Program-made: the position numbers and the translations under genes
Source of the DNA: Mycteria americana
Taxonomy: Eukaryota > Chordata > Aves > Ciconiiformes > Ciconiidae
NCBI RefSeq assembly: GCF_035582795.1
Contig: NC_134373.1
Span: 12,077,501 to 12,141,500 of the forward strand
Direction: 5' to 3'
DNA length: 64,000 bases
The notes under the pieces: model-generated
What the model saw: the letters and a program-made list of their open reading frames with translations, nothing else
Told to the model about the DNA's origin: nothing
Databases searched by the model: none
Shown here: one piece after another, positions 23,175-36,147 of the stretch
Layout: every line of letters starts with the position of its first letter
Position numbering within the stretch: the first letter of the stretch is position 1

Positions 23175-26100
23175 CTGTGAACATAAAAACAAATACAAAC
23201 TGAACTATAAAGTTTTAGGGTGATCCCTTACTGAGATGTACACGTGGGCTTGTTTATTCTCATTGAACAGTCCTCTAAAATAAAATGAACTGAGACAGCA
23301 AATAACTCAAATTTGTGGTTATTTCTGCATCTAGTTACAACTTGATGAAGTATGCAAGTCAACTTATTATTCAAAACCCTTTTTCTACACAAATTGAACT
23401 ATGAACCATTTCATTTTCTCAAAAGCATTAGCCACTTCCATGCTCAAATCTGAATTCCAGTTTCCTGTATTCAACGTATCCCCCGCAGCAGATGGGCACA
23501 AACCCTCTTTATTCAACTTCAATATTGTATGCCTGACAATAAATGTGGCTTTTGGTGTGGTGGGAGAGAGCATAGAGATAAATGAAGCATGAAGTGTAAA
23601 GCCTAGCTACTGTTACTTAAATAAATACATAAATGGCCACAGGAAGAGCCTGAAACAGAAGTAATTGTAGGAAGATTCCTGATGGGAAGGAAGTTTCAGA
23701 GCACAACTCCCTGACTCACTTGTTGAAGCCTGACAGTATCCGGTTGGCTGTGCATCTAGTATCGGTTCATTTTCTGGTTTTGCTTCTCCTAAGAGCCATC
23801 GGGAAGCCTTTTGTGCAGATGTACCTTAACAGCTGACTATCTTAAATTAAACTTAAACTAAATTCGAACAGTAAAATAAAGTAATCCTCAGAATATCAGA
23901 TTTAAATCCTCTACATCTCTCTGCGCAATATTGGCAAGAGAGGATTGTTTTTGCCACAGCTTCAGGGAAGGCAGATAAGCTTAAAGAAAAAAAAACACCT
24001 AGCAAACAAAGAAAACTTACAGAACACAACTGGTCTGGTTTTAAAAATTGACCAGACTGGCACAGAAGTTGTGTTACGTAAATCAGGAATTCCCATTTTT
24101 TTGAGCATGCTTGTTAATGTACCATAAAATATCAACTATTTATTCATACTATTTTTTACTATATTGCATGTAGCGAATTTATATGGTTTGAGTTATCATT
24201 ATTTAGATACTTGCATGCATATATATCTCTTCCACGCATTTGTAGAGATATTGGACATGTTATTTTAATTTTAGATTATACATAAATATGAGGGTGGTGA
24301 GGCACTGGAACAGGTTGCCCAGAGAATTTGTGGATGCCCCACCCCTGGAAATGTTCAAGGCCAGGGTGGATGGGGCTTTGAGAAACGTGATCTAGTGGAA
24401 GGTGTCCCTACCCACAGCAGCAGTGTTGGAACTAGATGATCTTTAAGATCCCTTCCAACTCAAACCATTCCATGATTCTGTGAATGTGATTGTACATGGA
24501 ACTTAATATAAGGCTTCAGGCACAAACATGTGAATATCTGCACAGCTCCTAATAATTCATAAATACTGAATCTTATAAATTCATGGACTTCGACCTTTCT
24601 TCAGTGTTCAGGCAGATACTTAAAATGGGCAGTCCACCTAAACATGTTAGAATGTTTCTTTTTCTATCATTTTTCAAACATGATAGAATAACTCAATTTT
24701 AAACAGTTATTGACACAAGACACCTCCACTCAGTGTTATTTTGAGACCAACTGATAATTCATGAAGTGTACCATGTCAAAAATCACCTCTGTTGAAAAAG
24801 CTGCATGTGTGGCTAAGTGGTTCACCTCCCCATTCTGTCAATTATAATAGTTTATCTCTGTTAGTATCAGTACTTTAAAAAAAAAAAAATTAAAAAAAAA
24901 AAAAGTGTTGCATGAGAGGTAACACAAACCAGAAAAAGCAAAAATACTGCCACAGCACTTCTACTAATCTTAGGTACTTCTATGACCATGAGAGCCTCAA
25001 AGGCAGCTACCAATGGAGGAAACACTACAATGATCCAAATGGCTGCCTAAAAGAGAACTTACCTGGATTGTTTTTATGACTGCATCCTCTTTTGGCAGCA
25101 GAACACAGAAGTTGGTAATTATTAAGAACTGACTTTTTTTTTTTTTTAATTCTTTTTATGTTAAAACTTCCTCCTACCTTAAATTGGGTATTGCATTTTG
25201 ATCCTGGTAGCAACAAATTCTGATGACTCTGCAGAACATCTGTAGAGTCCAAACCAGAGGAGGATTTCTGCAGCTGCCTGACTTGTATCCAGTGTTTTTA
25301 TTTTTGTTAAAACAATAGCTAAAATTTGCTCATTTCACTAAAGCTGTATAAAAGGACAACTACAGCTAAAGACACCTCACAGTCTAAAAGCAAACAAACA
25401 AAAGTGAGGTGAAGATGACAATTAGATGCATATGCAGAAATACAAGAAGTAATTCTAGTAATAAGTGCAAGTGCTTAAATACTTTTTCTCCCCTAAAAAG
25501 CACTTTAGGTTTCCCTCTGTGGATGCCAAACTTTCATCTGGTTATAAAACTCTTTGATGTTCACCTCAAGAACAAACATTTTAGCTTAAGAACTCAGTAG
25601 ATAAATTAATTTCTTACTGTGGTTACAGACCCTTGATCAGCTGCAGAATTCCATCCCCATAGTGAGCTGTGCCTTTGAATATCTCCAGTTTAATTCAGCA
25701 GCGTCCCACCCGTGAGTCTAACTGAAACACATACCAGTCAAGTGGGGCTGAAGAAGCACCAACTGCTGCAAAGAGGCAGCATGAAATCCCTAAATAAGTC
25801 ATAACCTGGGTATTAAAGATGGGATAGTTATTCACATAGAGAAGAGCAGACAGCTACAGGGGAATGGGAAGACTGTAAAACTGTTGTTGGACAACAGCTG
25901 CAAAGATTAATTTCAACAGCTGCCAAAAACACCCCTCAGTGAATTGTAACATATCTCCAGAGAGTTATTTTCCAGCTCTAAAAAATTTGTATTGAAAACT
26001 AGGAGTCTGATTTCTCACCTCTCCTCCCCAAAGGAAACTTTGTTCTTCCACTGACTTCAATAGATAGGAATTATAATTTAAATAGGAAAAAAAGATGACC

Positions 26101-28143
26101 AAACTGCACCATTAGACTGTTTATATGCACAAAATATGCAGTTTGAGAGGGACTAACTGCCAAATTCAATCTGAGGTAAGTATAGTGATGTTGATGCACT
26201 TGCGTTCCTCTGACAATCACTAAATTTACTTTATTGCAGAGCTACAGAAATGCAGTGATTCACACTCAAAACTAAACTACTGAGAACAAAAAAACCTGAA
26301 GAATTCTCATCATTTTCAGGGTTTGATTTTTGACGAACCCACATCATCTAACTTCCAAAGCTTTTATGTTTTAAACTTTTAATTTAAGCCCTTCACTAAT
26401 CCAAGCCTTGCAAAAGGGATGCTGAAAACATATTATTTTAAATCAGAATATCAGAAAAACACCATGAAATAAGACATATAGTAAATATAAAAACTACTCA
26501 TAACCCTAGTAATTCTACCCTCCTTGTACAATTCATGTAAGAAGCAGATGTAAAATGACTTACGAAAGCCACTTTAATACACTATTAAGTAAACTACTGC
26601 ACTTGATAATCAGCCTGAGTATTGCAAAAATTGTTTAAGGTCTCTGAAACCTTTTCAACAAACTTTTTACAAGACTTTTCTCCACTGCAGCCCTGCGTTT
26701 TGGTTGCTTACACTGAACTGCCATAAGTAATTCTAAAGGAACACCAACAACTTAGAACTTTGTACAAGCAAGACATGAACAAATCCAACCAAAGTATCAC
26801 ATTAGCGAAGTATAAATTCTAAGTTTGCTATCAAACAACGCTTATCACAATAATTAACAAATTCTGAAATGATTAACTATGTCAGACTCTCTTGGTCTGT
26901 TCCCCTAACCTCTAGGGTACTACCATTTTCTTCACATTGTTTTCAAGTAATTTCACAACAGTAGCTACATACTATTTCTTGCAACACTTCTAATTTCTGG
27001 CTTTCAGACAAATTCAGTTCAAATGGAAATGAATCTCTTAATTACATATTTTACCAACAACAGAGTTTTAGAGTTCAAAATACTTCAGCCAATAAAGAGC
27101 TTCTCCTGTTGTCAGCAGTGGTACAGCACTGTCTCACAGCTCTGCCAAAGCGCAGGATTTTGGGCTCAGCGGGGTGTGCAGCGATGGGCCTGGGCCAGCA
27201 GCAGCACTGCTGACATTGGGCTTGTGTCTGTTCATCAGGAGGATGAAGGCTAGGAACTCTGAAAGAGCTAGGAGGATCTCTCCAGAATAAAAACTGAGAT
27301 TGAACTGAAACTGGCAGAATAAAGATGAAAATTTGAAAATCCTGTGGCCTGAAGCTCTATCATCGTAACAATTTGAGTGTTAACCGAGCTGGTAGATTCC
27401 TGCAGAAGAGCGCAAGAAGCAGGAGGGACCAGGGAAGACCTCTCTCCCAGCTGTGTAAAAAAGTCCTGGAGGATCTGCCTACAGTTGAGGGCAAGGACAA
27501 AACCAGATTTCTCTACTCTGCATATGTCTGCATCTGACCAGAACAACCTGCAGAAACATCCTGAAACTTCAGGATCAACAGTCAAATTTTAATGCAGCTT
27601 GGTGTTTTGGAAAGAATTTTTAAGCCCAGCAAAGAGCTGGAGAAAGCAGGAAGCATGGAAAGTCTCACTTAGATCTAACAGCCCAGTAAGCACAATGAGA
27701 ACTCAAGGTGCTCTTTTGACTCATTAGAAATATTCAACAGAGTGCAGCACAGTATCTACAGTGAGCAGCAGAATATGAACATCAGTGAAACATGTATCTA
27801 ATGTTTTTTTCCCCATTATCTTTTCCTTTAAAAAAAAACAAAACAAAGAAAAAAGAACTAGCGCAAAGGATTTATGTCATTATAACACTACACTACTTTC
27901 CTGCTTTGGATAGCCTCAATTTGATAAAACAAAGCAGAAATTTCAGTTATTCAGAGCTATAACCGCCCAGAAAACAAGTTATTCCCTTTTCAGGTATCAG
28001 ATTCTATAAATTTACAATGACTATCTGAACATGTTTACATATTTCCCTTCACACCAAGAAGCAAAATATGATCTACTTTTTGCAAATTATGTAGTTCTAC
28101 ATAAACAAGTAAAAGCTTCATGATATTCTGGGACAGTACTCAC
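23175..28143 (-). other. RFTN2: RFTN2 intron 5
   Basis: A 5-kb intron. It contains the 3' end of a CR1 LINE on the + strand (24289-24483), A-rich tracts near 24878-24904 and a GC-richer patch at about 27100-27590 with open frames on both strands that match nothing I recognise. Confidence 0.75.
24289..24483 (+). mobile_element. CR1 LINE 3' fragment
   Basis: About 195 bases match the extreme 3' end of chicken repeat 1. The stretch runs from GGCACTGGAACAGGTTGCCC through GATCTTTAAGATCCCTTCC to the diagnostic end CATTCCATGATTCTG. It is severely 5'-truncated, as most avian CR1 copies are, and encodes only the vestigial end of the second reading frame. It lies antisense to RFTN2 within intron 5. 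Substitutions against the usual consensus suggest an old insertion. Confidence 0.93.
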
Positions 28144-28344
28144 CTTTAGAAGTTTCCCAGTGTACAAAAGAATCAATTAATGACAATCCTTGTTTATAAT
28201 AAAATGTGGTTAATTCTAGCCAGTCTGCTTCCAGTGTACTAATAACTGGCCCCTTTCTTGTTACTTTCATAGACAAAACACCTTCATGATAGGTCCAACA
28301 GGTAGAATCATCATCAAAAACATTGAAGACTGTATATAGCTTGT
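28144..28344 (-). CDS. RFTN2: Raftlin-2, exon 5
   Basis: The exon encodes residues 250 (split Asp codon) to 316. It begins DKLYTVFNVFDDD, contains VLSMKVTRKGPVIS and EADWLELTTFYYKQGLSL, and ends IDSFVHWETSK. It belongs to the conserved central raftlin domain. The acceptor is TTTCTTTTCTTAG and the donor is GTGAGT. Phases are 1 at both ends, matching exons 4 and 6. Confidence 0.96.
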
Positions 28345-31300
28345 CTAAGAAAAGAAAACGGAAGAAGAATGAACCTCTGCAAGACAGTGCTCCGAAATAA
28401 AAATATTATTAATCTCTTATTTCAATGTGGTTTTCTAATTCTAAGCAACAGTTCTAAGAATTGTTTCCTGATGTGCCTGTACTCAGCTTGAGCCCTAAAC
28501 ACACTCAGGACAAGGTGTGACAGTGGGTACGCTCTGGGATATGAGAAAAAATTTGAACATTACAGTTGGGTTGTCACTGCACCTTTTAGGTAGGTGGGTT
28601 TTGCATAGAGAAAATATACTACAGAGGTAAGAAAAACCCAGTGGAAACAGGCTTCGTTTCTACTACTCATGGAACTTCTGACTACAAGTATTTGAAATTA
28701 CTATAACTGAAGATTAAAGACAATTTTCTAAATTTTTAAATATTAGGAATGCCTTGTACAGTATTGATTTTTACCCATTATTTTCTGAAGATTACTGAAG
28801 TACCGGTATAATTAGTTGCCTACTGGGGTTTCCCACACAATAACTGATGACTGTGCAAGTTAAGCACACAAGACCTGCATATCCTCAAATGCTTTTTATA
28901 TGTAGGCATTAATACGGTGCTGTTACAAAAACAGAGTCATAAACAAGCATTCATCAAAAATTAAAATTCACAAATCCATACCATTTTAGGAAACCACTGG
29001 TGACAAGTTATGAAGTCCTAGATATATAAATGTATTCTACAAATAGACTCACATGTATGACACAGAAATAACGCAAAGCAGTTGCCAAAAAATGCTCTCA
29101 GATTGTCTAATACTTTGACATTTGAGCAGCCTAAATCAACACGAACAAACCTCTAGAAAGTGGAAGTATTCACATTGCCAAAACAAAGGAATTTGGTTTA
29201 GATGACCCCACTTAAGATGCTAGTCTGTCTAGGCTCCAGAAATAGAGGGAGATGTCCAAAGTAGGATTTGGACTGAAAGCAGTCTGAATCAATCACTGGT
29301 AGAACCCTGCTTTGTTTTGAGAAGTGTTACCACACCCACTGCAAGTGTCATCAGGTGCTTGGAGTAAGGTAAAGTAAATTCAGGACAAAATTTTGAACTC
29401 TATTAGTAAGAGATGACTCTCCTTTCTAGACAGTTTTATTTTACCACCTCCACAGGTGGTTGTATTAGCATAAATGTGTTTATCCTGACAAACCTTAATT
29501 TCCTTTCCCATATACTAAAGTGAGATCACTTTTATATTTGTTCTTCAGAAAAAAAGAACTAAGTTTCCCAATACAACTATTCAATTGCTCATGTGTATCA
29601 GAAATTTGCCTCTGCAAGTGGTGTATGCATAAATAGTCAAAATTTGTTAAGTTATGACCCCCACATCTAGAATTCAGACACAGTTTTGCACCTTTTGAAC
29701 AGACCTAAATAGAAATGGCACACTGAAGTGGCAGTACATACCTACATGCATGCACGACTTTCTTGGAAAATACATGTCGGTATTTTTTAAAATGACGGCT
29801 ACATACAACAGTTACAAAGAAAGGTGGTTAAGTTCTCATAAGCTTTGTCTTAGGAACTCCAAAAACTTTACTGAGTATTTGACTAGTAGTAGAGAAGCCT
29901 GGCATATTCTTGCCCAAAGCTTCTTGAAGAATTTCCTGAGAACACAGCATGCTGGGGATGCACTGGTTGCTAATCTACCTGGTCACACCAGTCTGCACAA
30001 ACAAAGCTCCTTAACAGAACCAAGAGTTTTCTGCTTTTTGCTTACAGGATTTCTATTCTGCTATATATAGCAAACCCACTATGTCAAGCTGTAAGGAAAG
30101 AGTTAAGCTTTAACAGATCATGGTATAAAGGGCTCAGCATGTTGTACAAGAACTGCTTTAATTCCAGTGTTAAAAATAAGAGGGACATTGATTTTCTCAG
30201 TGCTTAGAGTCATTATCCTGACAGTCTACAAACCGGAGAGGGTGCTTAACTCTTAACAGGAAAGTGAAAAGGTTGCTTTTGAGAGCAATTAAAACATGTC
30301 CGGCCCATCAGGGAAGAACCTATTATGTCAAAATGCAATCTTGACATGAAAGCTTCATGCTGCCTGCTTTCTACACAGTACTATCTTGCATTAGTTCTCA
30401 TGCTTTAGATTACTTCTTCCTTTTCACCTTTTCTGCCTAGCAAACCAGGAGGCATTAGTGCTTCAGTATCAGAAGACACTGTTTCAGGCAATCTCTCACA
30501 CAGACTACACTAAGTACCTCTGATTCTTCTACAACTAAGTTTTCTACCACAGCACCAACAGTTTTCAGCGATACTTTTCCTTCCTATACAACTTCGTAAT
30601 GCTTACTTTTCTGTAGTGTAAATTCATTTTGTAACAATTATCCTCTTTGATTTCATGGTCAATGCATTAATTTAAGTGATCTCTTTCAGGATGCTTCTTG
30701 AAGGCATGCTAACCAGAAATAATCCATTATGAACGGATTTGTTTGCTGTACATTATGTGAGTTGGCTAGAAGCACATCAAATTACAGGTCTAGCTGGAAG
30801 GGCATCTCTTTGTTGTCAGTTTTGAATCAGGCAGGAGAACTGGAAACATAACATATTCTTGGAAATCCATTACATGTTTATGATTTAATGTTAAGAGTAA
30901 GTGAAAACTATATGCATTCATGAAAAGGTTTTAAAACAATTGCATCCTTCTAAAATAAAAGATTTTTACTGCCACATATTTGTTATACGCATATCAAGCA
31001 AAAAGCTATCTGTTTGCACCACGTTTAAAATGAGAATTACACTATGGGCAATTTTTGGGGTTTTTTTAGGGGTTTCTTCCTTTTTCTCTAAACTACAAAC
31101 TAGAATTTTGACAGTACATTTATAATATTCTATATAAGAACTGAAATATCATTTTAATATATTACCACAGTTCACACATACATGGAGCAGAAAGTAAATA
31201 TTTCCTCTGTTTCCTCAACTGGCAACTTTTTTAGAAATACGCATGCATTTAAGGAAGATGCATCTTCCAAACCCAGTATTTGATACAATAGAACATGCTG

Positions 31301-31384
31301 TTCTGTTACTTTTTTCAACACCTTTTTAAAACAACTGCTCAATAAAATACCTTATTTCTGCAATAAACAAGCAGCATTTATTAC
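28345..31384 (-). other. RFTN2: RFTN2 intron 4
   Basis: A 3-kb intron, AT-rich, without a recognised element. The 106-codon open frame at 29750-30070 (+) has no recognisable domain and is probably fortuitous. Confidence 0.75.
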
Positions 31385-31697
31385 CGTCTCCTTTTCGTGG
31401 TTTAACAGGGCTGTCTTCTTTTCCAAACTGGAAATCTGCATCCTGTAACAGACCGCTTTCTCCTTGGATTTCCTCCTCTATCCCACTCTCAGATGAGTGA
31501 CCACTCAATGTCCCTTCATTCCAGTTTTTATAGTTTTCATCAGAATTTTTTCTTCTGTGTTCCCTATTTCTTCTGCCCAGCGTTGATTCCAGCTCTGCAC
31601 TTCCATCTATGCTTGTTCCATTACAGGCTTTAGTTTGAGGAAAATGTTGCATCACAAATCCCACAAACTTCTTTCCTCTTTTAGCAGCTTCGTTAAC
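31385..31697 (-). CDS. RFTN2: Raftlin-2, exon 4
   Basis: The exon encodes residues 146-249 and the first base of Asp250. It begins VNEAAKRGKKFVGFVMQHF and contains NWNEGTLSGHSSESGIEEE, a block typical of raftlin-2, then a variable acidic stretch and SPVKPRKGD. This is the most divergent region compared with mammals and explains the total length of 507 versus about 501 residues in human. The acceptor is TTGTAAATACAG and the donor is GTAATA. The Ser/Glu-rich stretch looks unstructured. Confidence 0.95.
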
Positions 31698-33761
31698 CTG
31701 TATTTACAACAGAAATTTATCTACAAAGTGATTTTGCTTGTAACTTTTTGAAAACTTCTATATATATGTTCTGTTTAACTGCTGATTTTCAAGGACATAA
31801 AGACACAACACTGTACTATATGTAGGGGTGGCTTGTCTTTGTACGCTGCCCATATTTCAAAGTAAATGGAAGTCTTCCAGCACGTCTTTGGACTCAGGCC
31901 AAATAAGGTGGCCAACACTGGTACCAACTTGAGTGTATACAAAATCCTTCATTTAGAACAAATCCAAAGTATTTTACCTGCTGTGTTGTAGTGATAAGCA
32001 GTATACTGCTGCAATAAATAGTACTGCTTCTCTAAACATGTGATACCAGTCATACTAAAATTACTGACCATTAATACTATAGAAATAACTATTTGTCATG
32101 TGACATGATTCATTATCCCCTGGTTCCCTTAGAGGCTACTCAGCTTCACTATTACTGAGAATAGTAAAGATGGAGAGAAAGGAGGGAGCTTGAAGCAAAT
32201 TAAAATCCTCTTAATCCTGCTTTCAGCTAGTGGTGGGTCTTTTTCTCTGCACTGAAGTCTCAAAATACAACTGTAGAATATGTGCTACCTGTGGGATGTG
32301 TCTGTTCTTGGGGGGGACGTTTGCTAGGATAAGGAGTGCTGCCATTTAGGAAGGTGATCCCACTGCCATCTTGTGCTAAAAAGCTCCCTTGTACCAGCTC
32401 TCCTGTCTTTGCAGGAAAATACAGAAACCCCAGCCCAGGAAGAAGAAATCACCTGGGAAGTACTGGATTAGCGAGGGCACAGAGAGAGGGATCTCTACCC
32501 AGTTAACTCTCATAAACTATTAATCAAAAGAGGGAATAACATTCAAATAGCTGATGGTACTACAATCCCTTTTTATTTACCATGATAGACTGAAGTGTTA
32601 CTATCTATACCACTATTATGTATGTACAGCAATGATATGATATGCCAATCACTGTGATTATACAGAGCTGCTGTTTCTAAAGACAACCAAAACAATTTCA
32701 AATGTGACAAGCAACATGCAGGAAAGAGGTAATATGACAATCTTTTTTCTGAAATGCCACAAACTCTTATGGGTTCAGATAAAAAAAAAGGTAATTTTAT
32801 ACTGTAGTACTGGCTCAGTCTTTTTAAAACACTGGGAGCATTTAAAAATCAAATTATTTTCACTTACTACTTCTGTTCCAGATTTGCTTGAAAGACTGAA
32901 GCACTGCTAATTTCAAGTGTATTTTTCCTTTAAATGTTTGTCTGGTACGCTATACAACCAACCTGGCAATACACATATAGTATAAATGTGTAATGGAATT
33001 CCATTTTAAATTTGAAACACCTGAAAATTTCAAAACAAGCCATTTAGAAATTTTAAAAACAACTCTGTGATAATTTCAAAGATCATTAAAGATCTCCAAT
33101 AGGCTTTTTCCTCTACTTTTTTCCTTGGCAACTAATGTAAAAGATATCCCTCTAACTCTTGTAATAACAATGGTTTCCTGTTTCGGTAAGTCTTCAATTT
33201 TGCAGAGGAAGTGAAACACAAAAAGAACTAGAACTAGAGCTTGCATTCCAGTGGAAGTTCAGTTTTCTTTAACTATACAATATTTTCAAAAGCTGTGCCA
33301 AGTGAAGATTTAATACAATTACTGTGCATTTTGTATTTCTGTTAAAGAAAGAAAAAAAAATCTCTTAGAAACTAGATATATTAATGTTCATTAGGAATAC
33401 CTTACTTAACCCAGAACAACATAAAACTACAGATTTTTTTTTTTAATATTAATTCCAGAAAAAGTTATCATACAAACATTTTATAAAGACTGGCTGAGAG
33501 TTTGGACTTGATTCTGCTTTCAGTGGTGTAAGCGGCCAGTCTCCCAAAGCTTTACAGGGCTCAGTACTAAGTCCTAAATTAGAAAAAGCAACTAGTGAAG
33601 AAAAATAACTCCTTTTGCATCAAGAAAAGACTTTGTAGCGTCTATAAAATAAACCAAGGTTAAAACTCGAAACTAGAAAAAAAAAATCAATCACTAAATA
33701 TAACTTACATGTATAGTAGAAATAAAAATCTCAAGAGAAGTTTGAAAAAACCCTCCATTAC
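31698..33761 (-). other. RFTN2: RFTN2 intron 3
   Basis: A 2.1-kb intron with a GTAATG donor. Apart from a short G run near 32312-32317 I see nothing notable. Confidence 0.8.
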
Positions 33762-33873
33762 CTTTTCTAACAGTTCTTTCACTACCTCATTTGTCAGTGT
33801 TTCATACATTAAAGGACATTCCTCAATCACCAGCCTGGGGTGCCTTTGTCCTCTGGGTGCTGCATGCCTCTGG
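33762..33873 (-). CDS. RFTN2: Raftlin-2, exon 3
   Basis: The exon encodes the end of Ser108 and residues 109-145. It reads QRHAAPRGQRHPRLVIEECP, then LMYETLTNEVVKELLEK. The PRLVIEECPL block is characteristic of raftlin-2. The acceptor is CTTTCTGTGTTCTAG and the donor is GTAATG. It starts in phase 2 and ends in phase 0. Confidence 0.95.
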
Positions 33874-35963
33874 CTAGAACACAGAAAGAAAGCAGTCTTT
33901 GTCAGTAGTCTGCTGCTAACTTGGACAAATGCTTGCATATAGAATTCTTTTCTTTTGGAATAGTTATGAAGGAAATCCTGGCAATGCTTCTTCATACTTC
34001 TATTCAGAACTCAGCGGTTTTTGGTATTTTGTTCTGTTTCTTACACAAAGTGGCAGGTACTGTGTATTACAATGTCGGGGTAAGAATATTAATATTTAAC
34101 AGGAATTTCATCTAAAGACTTAACAGGCATCTTTTGGAAACTGAGCTTTATTGACAAACAGCCCTGCTTTTGTAATAAACAAACCCAAAAATCTCTGATA
34201 ATGCAAAAAATACAAATTTAAGCTATAAATTTAGCAAGCACAAAACAGATTCAGTTTTGTAGAAAACACACTATGAATAGAAATGGTACTTTTCCACTGT
34301 TAACATGCTGCTGTTCAGTTTCTATAACTAAAGCAGAGTTGCAGCTATTGTATGAAATACAGTGTAGGCAAATACTAAAAATACAATGCAGTAACAATTA
34401 CTTTGGGTTAGGTAATGTTTAAATCACTCAGATTTGAGAATCCAACAAGCTTTAACTTCCATTTAAAGAACAGTGTTCATCATGTTTTATCTAAAGTGAG
34501 CTAGGTTATCAGGTTATTATTACTCAGACAACAATATTTGGTGTGTACCAATAAAATAATGGGATTTTATTTGACATTTCCTTCACATGAACTTTTGCTT
34601 TAGAATGAAACATCAGCAAGACACACTCAAATATAAAAGGTAACTTTCCAGACAGTAGTTGGAGAAGGTGTATTTGCCTATAGGAAAACCAACATAGGTT
34701 CATATGACACCTGCACAGGAAATTGGGAACCTACACCCAACAGTTTCAAATGTAGGCTGCAGGGTCTCATCCTTCACCTTGTCAAGAGCCTAAAGGTTCA
34801 AACCACAACTTCATAAGGATCCCACATCTACAGGGATAAAGTGAATTGTGCGAGCTGCGTGCTGGCAGTATCACCTCTTAGAAGCCTCAACTCCAGAGAG
34901 CAAGTATTCTGCTTTTCTTACTCAAGCATTTGCCCACATGGACAACATTTACCTTGTTTGCAGATGAATTTATAAAGGTAAGTTGTATGAGCAGCAAATA
35001 CCATGGACAATGCTTGTTTAAGCAAAGCGTTTGAGAAGCTCCCTCAAATGAACCATGTTCTATAGAAGTATTACTGGAGTGGCAGGGGGTATCTTCCAAC
35101 TCACACCCTTCCGGTCTTCCAAAAGAAAATGAAAGAACCTTTGTGCACTGCACTAGGACTCAGGAGAGAAGGGGAAGCATGACAGCTCTTTATGCAATAA
35201 GAAATCCACTTTTCTAGTTATTCAAAATAAGAACAAAAGGTTATCTTCTTTGCATTCAAAGGAACTAATGGTAAAATTTCTTTGTATATTTTCTTTATGA
35301 TCACATGGTGGTTACAATGCCATGAAAACAAAAGTAATAAACAAGACTGTGGAGCTGGAACATAAACACAAACTCTTGACTGTCCCTCAGTGTCACAACC
35401 AAGCTTTTGTATGTCCCCCAATCACAGAATAATTATTTCCTTCTTAAGAAGGAAAAATAAACTATTTATCTGACAAACTAAGTAATTCACACTTTACAGG
35501 TAATTTTCCCTGAGTAATGACCTTACGGGAAGAGTGAAAACACAGAAGTTTTGAAAATGAAGAAGAAAAAACAGACATGAAAGAATTTAAAGCAGCTTAT
35601 TACTCTCCTACTGTTTTGTTTACTCTTGGATTTGCTGCAGGTTCTAAGACAGATGATACTTTATTATGAAGATGTATTAAAAATAAAAGGGTAAACTAAC
35701 AATTTATCTTCCCACAAATTATGATAAGAAACTTTGGATTTTTGTTTGGACATTTACTAAGGCAAAGTAAACATTAGCCTATTGTGTGCTTTGTGTTAAT
35801 TAAAAAAAAAAAGTTACTAATTTGTTCACCTTTCTAGATAAGGAACAGTATTTGATTCTCTGAGGCGCTCATTTCAAGTTGATAACAAATTATGCATGTT
35901 GAGCAATCCAGGTACAAATGGCTTAAGTAATGGACCAATATATTCAAATTATTTCACTGTTAC
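33874..35963 (-). other. RFTN2: RFTN2 intron 2
   Basis: A 2.1-kb intron with a GTAACA donor. No exon, repeat element or RNA gene is recognisable. Confidence 0.8.
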
Positions 35964-36147
35964 CTTAATTTTAATCGTGAAAGTACCACTCGATACATGT
36001 GACTTGCAGGGAAATTCCTTCTACGTCCAATTGGCAGTATAATAGGATGAACAGCTCCCACAACATATCCTTTGCTGTAATATTCTTCCACCTTAGATGC
36101 TATATCCAACACAGAACTGATCTTGATAACTTCTGGATTTGAGGAAG
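35964..36147 (-). CDS. RFTN2: Raftlin-2, exon 2
   Basis: The exon encodes Ala47 (split codon) to Leu107 and two bases of Ser108. It begins ASSNPEVIKISSVLDIASKV, continues EEYYSKGYVVGAVHPIIL and ends MYRVVLSRLKL. It aligns without gaps to the N-terminal raftlin domain. The acceptor ends in GCTTTTAG and the donor is GTAACA. Phases are 1 in and 2 out. Confidence 0.96.

Noticed and set aside
27268..27585. 105-codon - strand frame in RFTN2 intron 5
   Set aside because: Located in a GC-richer patch with frames on both strands; no known domain and no clear splice boundaries.
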